A program made the translations under genes and the position numbers. Shown here piece after piece: positions 35,612-45,856 of a stretch of DNA of 64,000 bases. Origin of the DNA: Massilia sp. R2A-15. GTDB taxonomy: Bacteria > Pseudomonadota > Gammaproteobacteria > Burkholderiales > Burkholderiaceae_D. Location: NCBI RefSeq assembly GCF_030704305.1, contig NZ_CP131935.1, forward strand, positions 4,774,001 through 4,838,000, in the 5' to 3' direction. Numbering within the stretch: position 1 is the stretch's first letter; each line of letters starts with the position of its first letter. The notes under the pieces are model-generated. The model did not search any database and had not been told where the DNA came from. It saw only the letters and a program-made list of their open reading frames with translations.

Positions 35612-36949
35612 ATGAAACAGATGAACCACGACGAAGCAAAGCGAATCTGCGACCGCGTGCTGGGTTTTTCCAGGGCCGACGAATGCCGCGTCTCCATCGC
35701 CGGCAGCCGCAAGGGAAATATCCGCTACGCGCAGAACAGCGTCAGCACCGCCGGCCTGACCGAGAACACCCAGCTGACCGTTAGCGTCGCCTTCGGCAAG
35801 CGCCAGGGCACCACGTCGATCAACGAATTCGACGACAAGTCGCTCGAGCGCGCGGTGCGCCGCGCCGAGGAGATCGCGCGCCTGGCGCCGGAAAACCCGC
35901 AATTCATGCCGGCCATCGGCAAGCAGGCATTCAAGCCGTCGAACACCTTCACCGCCGCCACCGCCGCCATCGACCCCGAGTACCGCGCCGAAGTGGCGTC
36001 GCACAGCATCCTCGCGGGCCGCAAGAACAAGCTGGTGACCGCCGGCTTCTTCGTCGACACCACCGGCTTCCAGGCGATCGCCAACTCCAATGGCCTGTTC
36101 GGATTCCAGGAGTTCACCGACCTCGATTTCACCGTCACCGCGCGCACCGAAGACGGCCGCGGTTCGGGCTGGGTGACGCGTTCGGCCGGCGACGTGCGCA
36201 AGTTCGATGCGCGCGAAGCATCGGAAGTGGCGATCGAAAAAGCCTTGCGCTCGGTCGACGCCAGGGCGCTCGAACCGGGGCGCTACACCGTCATCCTCGA
36301 ACCTGCCGCTACCTCCGAATTGATTGGCCGGATGTTTGGCAGTTTCGACGCGCGCCGCGCCGACGAGGGCCGCAGCTTCCTGTCGAAGAAAGGCGGCGGC
36401 AATCGCCTCGGCGAAAAGCTGTTCGACGAACAGGTCAACATCTGGGCCGATCCGTGGGACAAGGACGTGCCGGTGCTGCCGTGGGACGCGGGCTCGATGA
36501 TGGCGCGCGAGCGCACCGACGTTGTCAGGAAGGGCAAGATCGTCTCCCTCGACTACTCGCAGTACTGGGCGCAGAAGCAGGGCGTCAAGCCGACCGCGCG
36601 CCATGGCAACATGATCATGTCGGGCGGCTCGAAGTCGCTCGAAGAACTCGTCGCATCGACCAAGAAGGGCGTCATCGTCACCCGCACCTGGTACATCCGT
36701 GAAGTCGATCCGCAGTCGCTGCTGCTGACGGGGCTTACCCGCGACGGCACCTTCTACGTCGAAAATGGCAAGATCAAGCACCCGATCAAGAACTTCCGCT
36801 TTAACGAAAGCCCGGTCTCGATGCTCAACAACGTCGAAGAGATGGGACGTCCGCAGATCATTGGCGGCGACGAAGTGCAGTACTCGATGCTGATCCCGCC
36901 GATGAAGCTGCGCGACTTTAACTTCACGTCGCTGTCGGACGCGGTGTAA
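35612..36949 (+). CDS. TldE/PmbA-like partner subunit, copy 2
   Basis: 445 residues, same length as copy 1, sharing most residues (NIRYAQNSVSTAGL, EDGRGSGWV, ALEPGRYTVILEPAATS, the NFRFNESPVSMLNN end). No HExxxH and no signal peptide. It follows copy 2 of TldD by 12 bases with GGAGA as ribosome site. Whether the pairs are exclusive or can exchange partners cannot be told from sequence. Confidence 0.86.
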   Translation: MKQMNHDEAKRICDRVLGFSRADECRVSIAGSRKGNIRYAQNSVSTAGLTENTQLTVSVAFGKRQGTTSINEFDDKSLERAVRRAEEIARLAPENPQFMPAIGKQAFKPSNTFTAATAAIDPEYRAEVASHSILAGRKNKLVTAGFFVDTTGFQAIANSNGLFGFQEFTDLDFTVTARTEDGRGSGWVTRSAGDVRKFDAREASEVAIEKALRSVDARALEPGRYTVILEPAATSELIGRMFGSFDARRADEGRSFLSKKGGGNRLGEKLFDEQVNIWADPWDKDVPVLPWDAGSMMARERTDVVRKGKIVSLDYSQYWAQKQGVKPTARHGNMIMSGGSKSLEELVASTKKGVIVTRTWYIREVDPQSLLLTGLTRDGTFYVENGKIKHPIKNFRFNESPVSMLNNVEEMGRPQIIGGDEVQYSMLIPPMKLRDFNFTSLSDAV

Positions 36950-36961
36950 GCGGGGCAGGGC

Positions 36962-37582
36962 ATGCGGCCGGTCGACTTCTATTTCACGCGCCTGATGTAC
37001 GACTCCGGCGACTGGGACGTCGACATCCGCATGCCCAGCAACGTGCTCAATTCGCTGCTCGAATACACCACCTTGCGCGTCGACCCGGCCGAGCGGGTGG
37101 TCAACCTGGCCGACCCGAAGATGCTGGAAGCGCCGTTCTGCTACCTGGCGGGCCACAAGCTGGTGCAGTTCACGCCCGCCGAACGCAAGAACTTCGAGCG
37201 CTACGTGCGCGGCGGCGGTTTCGTGTTCGTGGACGACTGCAACCACGACATCGACGGCCTGTTCGCCAAGTCCTTCGAAGCCGAGCTGGCGCGCATGTTC
37301 GGGCCGAAGGCGCTGAAGAAGATCCCGAATACGCATCCGATCTATTCGAGCTTCTTCCATTTCGACGGCCCGCCCAACACCGGCGTCGAGCTCAATGGCT
37401 GGGGCGACGACCTGGTGCACGACTACCTGAAGGCGATCGAAATCGACGGCCGCATCCGGGTGCTGTACTCGAACAAGGATTACGGCTGCGAGTGGGACTA
37501 CGACTTTCGCAACAAGCGCTGGCTGGTGATCGACAACACCCGCTTCGCGGTCAACATCATTCAATATGCACTGGGAGCCTGA
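36962..37582 (+). CDS. DUF4159 domain protein
   Basis: 206 residues, no signal peptide. DUF4159 features: FYFTRLMYDSGDWD at the N-terminus, YVRGGGFVFVDDCNHD (GG-F-hhhDD) in the middle, and a Rossmann/glutamine-amidotransferase-like alternation. The domain is usually found with MoxR-BatA-type gene sets, as here. It starts 12 bases after the TldE copy 2 stop with GGGGCAGGG as ribosome site. Function unknown; probably a structural or regulatory part of the membrane-associated complex encoded downstream. Confidence 0.85.
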   Translation: MRPVDFYFTRLMYDSGDWDVDIRMPSNVLNSLLEYTTLRVDPAERVVNLADPKMLEAPFCYLAGHKLVQFTPAERKNFERYVRGGGFVFVDDCNHDIDGLFAKSFEAELARMFGPKALKKIPNTHPIYSSFFHFDGPPNTGVELNGWGDDLVHDYLKAIEIDGRIRVLYSNKDYGCEWDYDFRNKRWLVIDNTRFAVNIIQYALGA

Positions 37583-37583
37583 C

Positions 37584-38588
<1,005 letters not shown>

Positions 38589-38590
38589 CA

Positions 38591-39475
38591 ATGCTGGCGA
38601 CACCGGCGCTGCTGGCGCAAACCAGCGACCTTAATCTCGTTATCCGCCATGTGCTGGCCGGCCTTGGCCACGGCATCCATGCGGGGCGGGAGCGCGGCGC
38701 CGGCGTCGAATTTTCCGAATACCGTGCCTACGCGCCGGGCGACGAGTGGCGCCGGGTGGACTGGAAGCTGCTGGCGCGGGCGGACCGCTACTTCGTGCGC
38801 GAGGCCGAGCGCGACAGCCATGTCGCGGTCTGGCTGTGGCTCGACGCCAGCGCGTCGATGGCGGAGCCGAGCCGCAGCGTGGCGGGCCTCGACAAGCTGC
38901 AATATGCGCGCGCCGTGCTGGCGTGTGTGGCCGCGATTGCGCAGCGCCAGGGCGATGCGTTCGGACTGATCGTGTGCGGGGGAGGGCGCGTGAAGTACAC
39001 GCCTGCCGCGCGCGGGCCGCGCCAGATGCAGCGCGTGCTCGCCCAGTTGTCCCGCACCGAGGCGGAAGGAACCCTGCCGCCGGCCGAAACCCTGCGCGCC
39101 AGCCTGCACTTCGCGCGCTCGCCAAGCCTGATCTTCGCCGCCAGCGACTTCCTCGACTGGCCGTCGCCGCAATCGGAGGCGCTGCTGCGGCTGCGCCACA
39201 TGCGTCATGACGTGCGCGCGCTGTGCCTGCAGACCGACGCCGAGTGCGACGGCGGCTTCGCGGACGGCAGCGCGTGGTGCGATCCCGAGCAGGGCGCGGG
39301 ACTGTTCCGCTTCGATGCGCAAGCGCGAGCCGGATACCTCAAAAGCCGCGGCGACCATTTTGCGGCAATGACTGCCGACTGCCGCCGCAGCGACATCCGC
39401 AGCCTTGAAGCGCGCATCGAGCAGCCGGTCCAGACGGTGCTGCGTGCATGGCTGCGCCAGGCGGGTGGCGCATGA
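38591..39475 (+). CDS. DUF58 / vWA domain protein, MoxR partner
   Basis: 294 residues, cytoplasmic, no membrane helix. DUF58 signature GVEFSEYRAYAPGDEWRRVDWKLLAR leads into a vWA-like domain with MIDAS motif DASAS (Asp85, Ser87, Ser89), so metal binding is probably retained. It starts 2 bases after the MoxR stop and its TGA overlaps the next ATG (ATGA). Known MoxR systems pair the ATPase with such an adaptor. Confidence 0.9.
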   Translation: MLATPALLAQTSDLNLVIRHVLAGLGHGIHAGRERGAGVEFSEYRAYAPGDEWRRVDWKLLARADRYFVREAERDSHVAVWLWLDASASMAEPSRSVAGLDKLQYARAVLACVAAIAQRQGDAFGLIVCGGGRVKYTPAARGPRQMQRVLAQLSRTEAEGTLPPAETLRASLHFARSPSLIFAASDFLDWPSPQSEALLRLRHMRHDVRALCLQTDAECDGGFADGSAWCDPEQGAGLFRFDAQARAGYLKSRGDHFAAMTADCRRSDIRSLEARIEQPVQTVLRAWLRQAGGA

Positions 39476-40446
39476 GCATGTGGTGGCTGGCGCTGCCCAT
39501 CCTGCTGCTGCCGGTCTGGTGGCACCGGCAGAAGCGCGAGCGCATCAAGGCGCTGCCCCTTGCCACCGCGCGCTTCCTGCCGCGCGCCGAGCCGCAACAG
39601 CTACGCGTGTGGCGCTGGACCGAGCGCCTGCTCCTGCTGGTGCGCTGCCTGCTTCTGCTGGCTGCGATAGCGCTGCTGGCCGGCGTGACGATTCCGTGGC
39701 GCGGCGATACCGTGCTGGTGGTGCCCGGCACCGATGCGGCCTGGCTCGAGCGTCAGCTTGCCGATGCCCGGTTCACTGGCGCCGGCCGGCTCGCCACTGC
39801 CGATCCTTTCGCTTATCTTGTCGCCCACGAAGGCGAGTGGAAAGCCGGCGCTCGGCTGATGCTGGCCGGCGCCGTGCCGATGCCCGCGGTCCAGCCGACG
39901 CTGCGCCATCACGTCGAACTGCGCACGGACGCGAAGCCGCTTTCCCCATCCGATCACCGCGTCGCCATCGTCAGCAAGCGCGCAGCCCAGTGGCGGGCCC
40001 TGTTCGCCGCGCTGGACGGGCCGCAGCGTTATGCGGTGAGCGATACTCCCGACGCGCGGACGGAGCTGGTGGTGTGGGATGTGCCCGAAGCGCCGCCCGC
40101 ATCCCTGCATGCACCGCTTTGGTGGGTTGGCGACGCCAGCGCGTTTCCGGAGCTGCGCAATGCGCCGTCGGTCGACGGCATCCGTTACGCGGACAGCCCG
40201 CGCGGGAGGCTGTGGACGTCGAAGGATTGGCCCGTTGCCGGCGCGGACGCGGCGCGCGCCTTGTTCGAGTCGTGGCAGCGGCTGCATTACGCCCCGGTTG
40301 CTTTTACGGCGCCATCGCTGGCGCTGGACCCCACGCCATCCGCACCGCTGCTCAATGACGGCGGCGCATGGCGCGACCGGATTCTGGCCCTGATCGCCGC
40401 GCTCTTCGCCATCGAAAGGATACTGGCCCATGCACGCCGGCGCTGA
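39472..40446 (+). CDS. BatA-like membrane protein
   Basis: 324 residues; start ATG 39472 overlaps the preceding stop by 4 bases. The N-terminus MWWLALPILLLPVWWHR is a membrane helix followed by a charged QKRERIKALPLATARFL segment and a second helix (about 58-78, LLLLVRCLLLLAAIALLAGV), the usual BatA N-terminal arrangement. The large remainder is periplasmic, without an obvious MIDAS motif. A final hydrophobic segment (about 303-316) ends in a basic tail. Overlaps the next gene by 17 bases. Confidence 0.72.
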   Translation: MSMWWLALPILLLPVWWHRQKRERIKALPLATARFLPRAEPQQLRVWRWTERLLLLVRCLLLLAAIALLAGVTIPWRGDTVLVVPGTDAAWLERQLADARFTGAGRLATADPFAYLVAHEGEWKAGARLMLAGAVPMPAVQPTLRHHVELRTDAKPLSPSDHRVAIVSKRAAQWRALFAALDGPQRYAVSDTPDARTELVVWDVPEAPPASLHAPLWWVGDASAFPELRNAPSVDGIRYADSPRGRLWTSKDWPVAGADAARALFESWQRLHYAPVAFTAPSLALDPTPSAPLLNDGGAWRDRILALIAALFAIERILAHARRR

Positions 40447-42346
40447 CATCGTCGTACGGCTATGGCGCGCCGTTCTGGGCCGGCGCTGGCCGCTGTGGCT
40501 GGGCGTCCTGCTGCCGTGGTGCCTGCTGCGGTCGCCGTCTGGATTGCTGGCGGCGCTGATGTTTGTGGCGGCCGACGTTTTTCTGCTGCGGCGCCGGGTC
40601 GCCGCCAACTGGTCGCGCTGGCTGGACGGCGCACTGCCTGAACTCGAGGACAGCAGCGCGTTGCTGGCGCATGCCGCGACGCCGCTGGCTGTTCTGCAGC
40701 GCGAACGCCTGCTTGGCCGCCTGCGCGACCGCGACCTGTCGGTCGTTGCGCGCGCCCGGGTTCGCGGCAGTTATCACTGGATCGCGGTCAGCCTGCTCGC
40801 CGCCGCGGCGGTATGGATTCCCCACCCGCGCGAATGGGCGCCGCCCGCAACCGCCAGGGCCGCCGTGCCGGCAGCTGGCCACGCTGCGATCGTCATACGC
40901 ATCGCTCCACCGCGCTACACCGGCGTGGCGCCGTTCGAATCGGCGCCGCGCGACTTGCTGGTGCCCGAACGCAGCGAGGTGCGCTGGTGCGGCCAGGGCG
41001 AGATAGAACTGAGCGACGGTCAGCGCCTGCAGGCGGGCGCCGAGTGCGCCCGCTGGATCGCGACCGAATCGGTGTTTTGGCGCTGGCGCGGCGCGCGCTA
41101 TAACTTGCGCGTGAAACCGGACCTGCCGCCGCAAGTGACCGTGACCAGACCCGGAGAGATGGTCCAGGTGCTCGCCGGCGACGCACGCACTGCTACTATT
41201 TCCGTAGCGGTGCGCGATGACTACGCGGTCAGCCGCGCGACCCTGCACCTGACGCTGGCGCGCGGCAGCGGCGAGAACATCCGCTTCAGCGACCGGGAAG
41301 TGCCCTTGCCGGCTTCGAACGATCCGCAGGCGCGCGACTGGGCGAAGCAGTGGAGCCTGTCGGAGCTGGGCATGGAGCCGGGCGACGAACTGTATTTTTT
41401 CGTGCGTGCCAGCGACAACGCCGCGCCGCCGCACGCCGTGCAGTCACCGACCTACACCCTGCGGCTTCCCGGCCCGGTGAGCGCCGACGACGAGGCCTCT
41501 GCGCTGCCGACGCTGGTCAAGCCGGAGAATCTGCGCAGCCAGCGCCAGGTGATCATCGATACCGAGCAGCTCATGGCCGACATCAAGGCGCAGCCGAAGC
41601 TCGCCGCCGCCACGGTGCGCAGCCGCAGCGAAGCGATCGCCGCCGACCAGGCCCAGTTGCGGCGCCGTTACGGCCAGTTCCTCGGCGAGGAATCCACGCT
41701 GTTCGGCGACGACGACCACGACAAGCACGAGAAACAGGATGTCCTGCATGAATTCGGCCACGCGCACGACCAGGCCGAGAACGCGACGTTGTTCGACGAA
41801 GGCACCAAAAAAATCCTGCGCCGCGCGCTATCGGCGATGTGGGATGCCGAGAAAGCGCTGCGCGCCGTCACGCCAGTGGCCGCACTGGCGCCGGAGTACA
41901 AGGCGCTGGACGCCGTCAAGCAGTTGCAGCAGGCCGACCGCATCTATCTGCACAAGACGGCGTTCGCACCGCCGCCGATCAAGGAGGAATTGCGCATGAC
42001 GGGCGATGTGGTGGGCGCAAAGGGCTACCGCCGCGAGCAAGGCGCGCCGCACGAGGCCGTGCCGGCCGATCTGCGCGAGCTGCTGCGCGCACTGGGCGGC
42101 GATGACGCCTTGCCGGCATTGTGGAGCCGCACTGCGCATGACTGGATTCGTGCGCATGTCGCCGGCGACGAGCAGCGGCTGCAGGCGCAGCGCGCGGTGC
42201 AGGATGTGGCCGACGGCTGCGTGGCGTGCCGGCCGGTTCTGCGCGCGTGGCTGCGCGGCGCGATTGCTGATGCGCCGGTGCTGCTGCAGGCAACGCCAAG
42301 CTCCGCCACGCCGTTCGAGCGCGCGTGGCGCAAGGCGGCGCCATGA
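40430..42346 (+). CDS. DUF4175-like membrane protein
   Basis: 638 residues. Two N-terminal hydrophobic segments (about 22-50 and 112-128), then a periplasmic beta-rich domain (PPRYTGVAPFESAPRDLLVPE, DDYAVSRATLHLTLARG) and a long helical C-terminal part with a His/Asp-rich stretch around residues 425-450 (DDDHDKHEKQ, HEFGHAHDQAENA). This resembles the DUF4175 proteins that close MoxR-DUF58-BatA clusters. The His/Asp-rich stretch contains HEFGH, which looks like HExxH but lies in a charged linker, so peptidase activity is doubtful. Confidence 0.68.
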   Translation: MHAGADIVVRLWRAVLGRRWPLWLGVLLPWCLLRSPSGLLAALMFVAADVFLLRRRVAANWSRWLDGALPELEDSSALLAHAATPLAVLQRERLLGRLRDRDLSVVARARVRGSYHWIAVSLLAAAAVWIPHPREWAPPATARAAVPAAGHAAIVIRIAPPRYTGVAPFESAPRDLLVPERSEVRWCGQGEIELSDGQRLQAGAECARWIATESVFWRWRGARYNLRVKPDLPPQVTVTRPGEMVQVLAGDARTATISVAVRDDYAVSRATLHLTLARGSGENIRFSDREVPLPASNDPQARDWAKQWSLSELGMEPGDELYFFVRASDNAAPPHAVQSPTYTLRLPGPVSADDEASALPTLVKPENLRSQRQVIIDTEQLMADIKAQPKLAAATVRSRSEAIAADQAQLRRRYGQFLGEESTLFGDDDHDKHEKQDVLHEFGHAHDQAENATLFDEGTKKILRRALSAMWDAEKALRAVTPVAALAPEYKALDAVKQLQQADRIYLHKTAFAPPPIKEELRMTGDVVGAKGYRREQGAPHEAVPADLRELLRALGGDDALPALWSRTAHDWIRAHVAGDEQRLQAQRAVQDVADGCVACRPVLRAWLRGAIADAPVLLQATPSSATPFERAWRKAAP

Positions 42347-43836
42347 TGATCGTCGCGATCGCACTGGCCGGCGCGGCAAGCGCGGCAAGCGCCGGCATGT
42401 ACCTGCGGCGCCGCCGCTGGATCGACGCGGTGCTGGTGATGGTGGCCGCCGCCGCGCTGGGGGGACTGGCCGCTGAATTCAGACTGCCGGCGCAGGCGGT
42501 GCCCGCGATGACGGTGGCCGGCGACGGGCTGACCGAAGCCGAATGGCGCGACCTGCCCGCGCGTGCATTGAGCTGGACGCGGCCGTCCGGTGGCGAAATG
42601 CATCTGGACTTCCCGCGCCGCCTTTCGCTCGGCCGCATGTTCACGCTGACGGTTCGTATGCCTGGCGCGCATCGGATGCAGCTGCTGGCCGAGAACGGCC
42701 AGGTCATCGCCGAAGGAACCGGCAATGCAAAGGCGGTCAGCGTGCAGTGGCTGCCGCCGGCGGCGGAACTGCTGGTGCTGCGCGCGCGGCTGGTCGACGC
42801 CGCCGGGAAAATCCTGGCGGAAGGGCCGGTGCCTGTGCACGTGACCGATTCGGCGCCCCTGCAAGTGCAGGGCCGCTTTGGCGCGCCCTCGTTCGATCTG
42901 CGCGCGCTGAACGACTTGCTGAAAGATAGTGGCGCGCTGCTTGACTGGCAGGTTGCACTCGGCAAGTCCGTCAGCCGCAGCGAGACGGCGCGGTCGGCAG
43001 CGGCGCCGAACCTGCTTCTGATCGATGCCGCATGGTTCGAACACGCGGCGGAGAGCGCGCGCGGCGCCTTGCTGGCGCAGGTGGCGCAAGGCACGCCGCT
43101 GGTGATCCTGGGCGCCAGTGCCGCCGATCCGAAACTGTGGCAGCGCGCCGTACAGCTCGACCTGAAGCCACAGCCCGAAAACCGCACGGCCGGACCGCTG
43201 GCGATGCCGGTGGCGCCGTTCAATCCGTCCGGTCCCGATGCCGGCGCGTGGTCAGGCGACGGCGCCGTGTGGGCGCGCCAGTGGCAGGGCGGCCGCATTG
43301 CCTGGGTCGGCGTGGGCGACTGGCACAAGCATGCGATCGCGCAGCCGCAGCAGCTGGGAATGTGGTGGCAGGGTGTGCTGGATGCGGCCGGCGTGCGCCG
43401 CGAGGAAGATGTCGTGTGGGAGCCGCCGCGCGAGATGCCTTTTCCTGGCCAGCGCCTCGAAGTCTGCGCGCGCGGCGTGCGCGGCGACGCCGTGTTCTCC
43501 GCATTGAATCAGAAGGCGGTCTGGCAGCGCCGGCCCGACAAGGCCGACGCATCGTGCGTCGCGGTCTGGCCGCCGCGCCAGCCGGGATGGCTGAAGGTCG
43601 AGACGCAGCAGCAGTCGCAGTACATCTACGTGTTCGCGCCCGGCGACTGGCCGCAATGGCAGGCGGCGGAACGGCGCGATGCGACGGCGCGGTTTGCGGC
43701 GCGCACCCCGGTTGCGGCGGTAACCAGCAGCAGGGCGCTGCCTGATTGGCCATTCGCGATCGTGTTCGCGCTGGTCATGCTGGCGTTATGGTTCCGCGAG
43801 AAAGGTGGGGTTGTCAAGGCGAGCTGGCAGAAATAG
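42343..43836 (+). CDS. Membrane-anchored protein, last gene of the TldDE-MoxR operon
   Basis: 497 residues; ATG 42343 overlaps the preceding TGA. Two N-terminal membrane helices (about 2-20 and 27-45), a large soluble part and one C-terminal helix (about 468-485, WPFAIVFALVMLALWF). The central region (NLLLIDAAWFEHAAES, GTPLVILGASA) looks like a class I glutamine amidotransferase-like Rossmann fold without a visible nucleophile Cys, as often seen in the terminal gene of Bat-type clusters. No function is assigned. Operon position and overlap suggest it is part of the same membrane complex. Confidence 0.68.
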   Translation: MMIVAIALAGAASAASAGMYLRRRRWIDAVLVMVAAAALGGLAAEFRLPAQAVPAMTVAGDGLTEAEWRDLPARALSWTRPSGGEMHLDFPRRLSLGRMFTLTVRMPGAHRMQLLAENGQVIAEGTGNAKAVSVQWLPPAAELLVLRARLVDAAGKILAEGPVPVHVTDSAPLQVQGRFGAPSFDLRALNDLLKDSGALLDWQVALGKSVSRSETARSAAAPNLLLIDAAWFEHAAESARGALLAQVAQGTPLVILGASAADPKLWQRAVQLDLKPQPENRTAGPLAMPVAPFNPSGPDAGAWSGDGAVWARQWQGGRIAWVGVGDWHKHAIAQPQQLGMWWQGVLDAAGVRREEDVVWEPPREMPFPGQRLEVCARGVRGDAVFSALNQKAVWQRRPDKADASCVAVWPPRQPGWLKVETQQQSQYIYVFAPGDWPQWQAAERRDATARFAARTPVAAVTSSRALPDWPFAIVFALVMLALWFREKGGVVKASWQK

Positions 43837-43935
43837 GGGGAACCGGGTGTGAGTCTGCTGCGGCGCAAGATCGGAGGCTGGGTTCTTGAGTAACCTCGGC
43901 CCAGTATTTTTGAACTTACACTACGCGGAGGAACG

Positions 43936-44946
43936 ATGGATCTGATCTACAAAAACGAAAAGGTGCTGTTCGTGATCATGCTTACACTGTCCTGCGTGGT
44001 GTGGCTGGGTGTCATCCTGGGAACCTTGGGAGGCGCGCTAATCTGGGCCCTGGTGATCTTCGTGATGTACTGCTTCGCGCAATCGGCGCTGATTTCCTAC
44101 ATCAAGGGCACCGCAGTGCAGATCACGGAAAAGCAGTTCCCCGACCTGTATCGCCGGATTGACGCGTGCTGCGACAAGCTCGAACACATCGAGCGACCCC
44201 AGGCGTACCTGATGCAGATGGGCGGCGCCCTGAATGCCTTCGCGACGCGGTTCCTCGGCCGCGATTTCCTGGTGCTGTATTCCGACGTGGTCGACGCGCT
44301 GCACGAAATTCCGGACGCGCTCAACTTCTACATTGGCCACGAGATTGGGCATATCAAGCGCAAGCACCTGCTGTGGTCGACCGTGCTGATCCCGGCTTCG
44401 CTGATGCCGCTGATCGGCGCGGCGTATTCGAGGGCGCGCGAATATACCTGCGACAGGCACGGTCTGGCGGCATGCGACAGGCCGGAGAGTGCGCAAGCGG
44501 GGATCGCCGCGCTCGCGGCCGGCGGCAAGCGCGGAGCGACGATGTGCATCCAGGCCTATTCGGAGCAGAGTCTGCACACCGATGGCTTCTGGATGTCGTT
44601 CCACGAACTGGTCGCCGATTATCCCTGGCTGGTGAAGCGCATGGGCGCCGTGCGCGCGCTGGCGCAGGGCCAGGAAGTGAAACAGCCGCGCCGCCATCCG
44701 CTGGCGGTGCTGCTGGCGTTCTTCACGCCGCGGATAGCCGGCGCCGGCGCTGCGGGACCGATCGTTATGGTGGCGATCATCGCCATGTCGGCGGCGGTGC
44801 TGGTTCCGGCGTACCAGCAGTACAAGGTGCGCGCTGCGGAAGCCGCTGCATTTCGCAGCGGCGATGCGGCCGTCGTGGTGGAGAAGTTCGACAGCGCGAC
44901 TAAAGAGATCCCGGCGACGAGCGAACAGCCAACGGAAGCTCGATAG
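43936..44946 (+). CDS. M48 family membrane metalloprotease with pilin-like C-terminal segment
   Basis: 336 residues. Two N-terminal membrane helices (about 10-55), then the M48 zinc motif HEIGH (135-139) and the downstream Glu in SRAREYTCDRHG (about 176), as in HtpX-type proteases. Near residues 273-305, IVMVAIIAMSAAVLVPAYQQ followed by YKVRA closely resembles the N-terminal helix of type IV pilins but at the C-terminal side of a protease. GGAGGAACG precedes the ATG. It follows the TldDE-MoxR operon after 99 bases and may or may not belong to it. Likely role: membrane or envelope protein quality control. Confidence 0.87.
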   Translation: MDLIYKNEKVLFVIMLTLSCVVWLGVILGTLGGALIWALVIFVMYCFAQSALISYIKGTAVQITEKQFPDLYRRIDACCDKLEHIERPQAYLMQMGGALNAFATRFLGRDFLVLYSDVVDALHEIPDALNFYIGHEIGHIKRKHLLWSTVLIPASLMPLIGAAYSRAREYTCDRHGLAACDRPESAQAGIAALAAGGKRGATMCIQAYSEQSLHTDGFWMSFHELVADYPWLVKRMGAVRALAQGQEVKQPRRHPLAVLLAFFTPRIAGAGAAGPIVMVAIIAMSAAVLVPAYQQYKVRAAEAAAFRSGDAAVVVEKFDSATKEIPATSEQPTEAR

Positions 44947-44984
44947 GCATTGACGATGGCGTGCGACGGAACTACTTGCCGCGG

Positions 44985-45764
44985 CTATTCCTGCTGGTCG
45001 CGCATCCAGTCTTTCAGGCCAGTTACCCAGCCCTTGGCGGGCAGGTTCATGCTGCGCTTGATCGCGCCGGCGCGTTCGTACAGCACGCTGAAATCGATCT
45101 GCGGCGCGCGCTTGAACGCGATCACCACGATGTTCGCGTCGTGCACCTCGGGCAGCCACACCACCGCGTCGAACACCTGCTCCATCGCTTCAAGATTGAT
45201 GTCGTAATTGGCGAAGTCGCCAAACACGTTGGTGGTCATGATGCCGTCGTCGGTCAGGCAGTCGAAGCAGCCCTGGTAGAACTCGGGCGTGTCGAGCACC
45301 GGGCCGCGCGCTTCCTCGTCGTACAGGTCCACCTGCAGCACGTCGGCAGTGTTTCGGTTGGCCGGATCGAGCACGAAGTCGAGCGCGTTCATTTCGCGCA
45401 CCCGCAGGCGCTCGTCGTCGGGCGGCAGTTCGAACAGCGCGCGGCAGATGGCGATCACGTTGGGATTGAGCTCGACCGCCGTGACGCGCGCGCCGGGCAG
45501 GCGCCGGTAGCAGAACTTGGTCAGCGCCGCACTGCCCAGCCCCAGCTGGACCACGTGGCGCGGCTGGTCGAGGAACAGCATCCACATCATCATCATCTGG
45601 ATGTATTCGAGTTCGATCGCGTCCGGCTTGTCGATCCGCATGGCGCCCTGCACCCATGATGTACCGAGGTGCAGGAAGCGCACGCCGCGAAATTCGGTGA
45701 CGGTGGCGGGAGGATGGCCGGGCTGCTCGAAGCGCGCGTCGGCGTTGTTACGTTTGGAGGACAT
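44985..45764 (-). CDS. Spermidine synthase-like methyltransferase-fold protein
   Basis: 259 residues from ATG 45764; an in-frame ATG at 45794 would add 10 residues and neither has a strong ribosome site. The core is a SpeE-like Rossmann fold: QLGLGSAALTKFCYR (motif I), VTAVELNPNVIAICR (acidic residue after beta2), DVLQVDLYDEEARGP, and GIMTTNVFG. The N-terminal beta-hairpin domain of true spermidine synthases is short, and no speD is nearby, so polyamine synthesis is uncertain. It converges on the M48 gene. Confidence 0.8.
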   Translation of the reverse strand: MSSKRNNADARFEQPGHPPATVTEFRGVRFLHLGTSWVQGAMRIDKPDAIELEYIQMMMMWMLFLDQPRHVVQLGLGSAALTKFCYRRLPGARVTAVELNPNVIAICRALFELPPDDERLRVREMNALDFVLDPANRNTADVLQVDLYDEEARGPVLDTPEFYQGCFDCLTDDGIMTTNVFGDFANYDINLEAMEQVFDAVVWLPEVHDANIVVIAFKRAPQIDFSVLYERAGAIKRSMNLPAKGWVTGLKDWMRDQQE

Positions 45765-45818
45765 GAGGCGGGGGATTTCGGTGTGCAAGCCCATCTTACC
45801 AGATCGGCCTTCAGCATC

Positions 45819-45845
45819 GGGGTCTGGTCCCGCGGACCTGACCCC
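45819..45845. repeat. 27-bp GGGGTC palindrome, copy 5
   Basis: Arms GGGGTCTGGTCC and GGACCTGACCCC around CGC, one arm mismatch, followed by CGATTTT on the plus strand. It lies 11 bases beyond the stop of the minus-strand PNPOx-like gene and upstream of the spermidine synthase-like gene. Confidence 0.85.
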
Positions 45846-45856
45846 GATTTTGAACG

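Noticed and set aside
41740..41790. HEFGH in the DUF4175-like protein as a zinc protease site
   Set aside because: It lies in a charged His/Asp-rich linker without the following helix or third ligand expected of a gluzincin.
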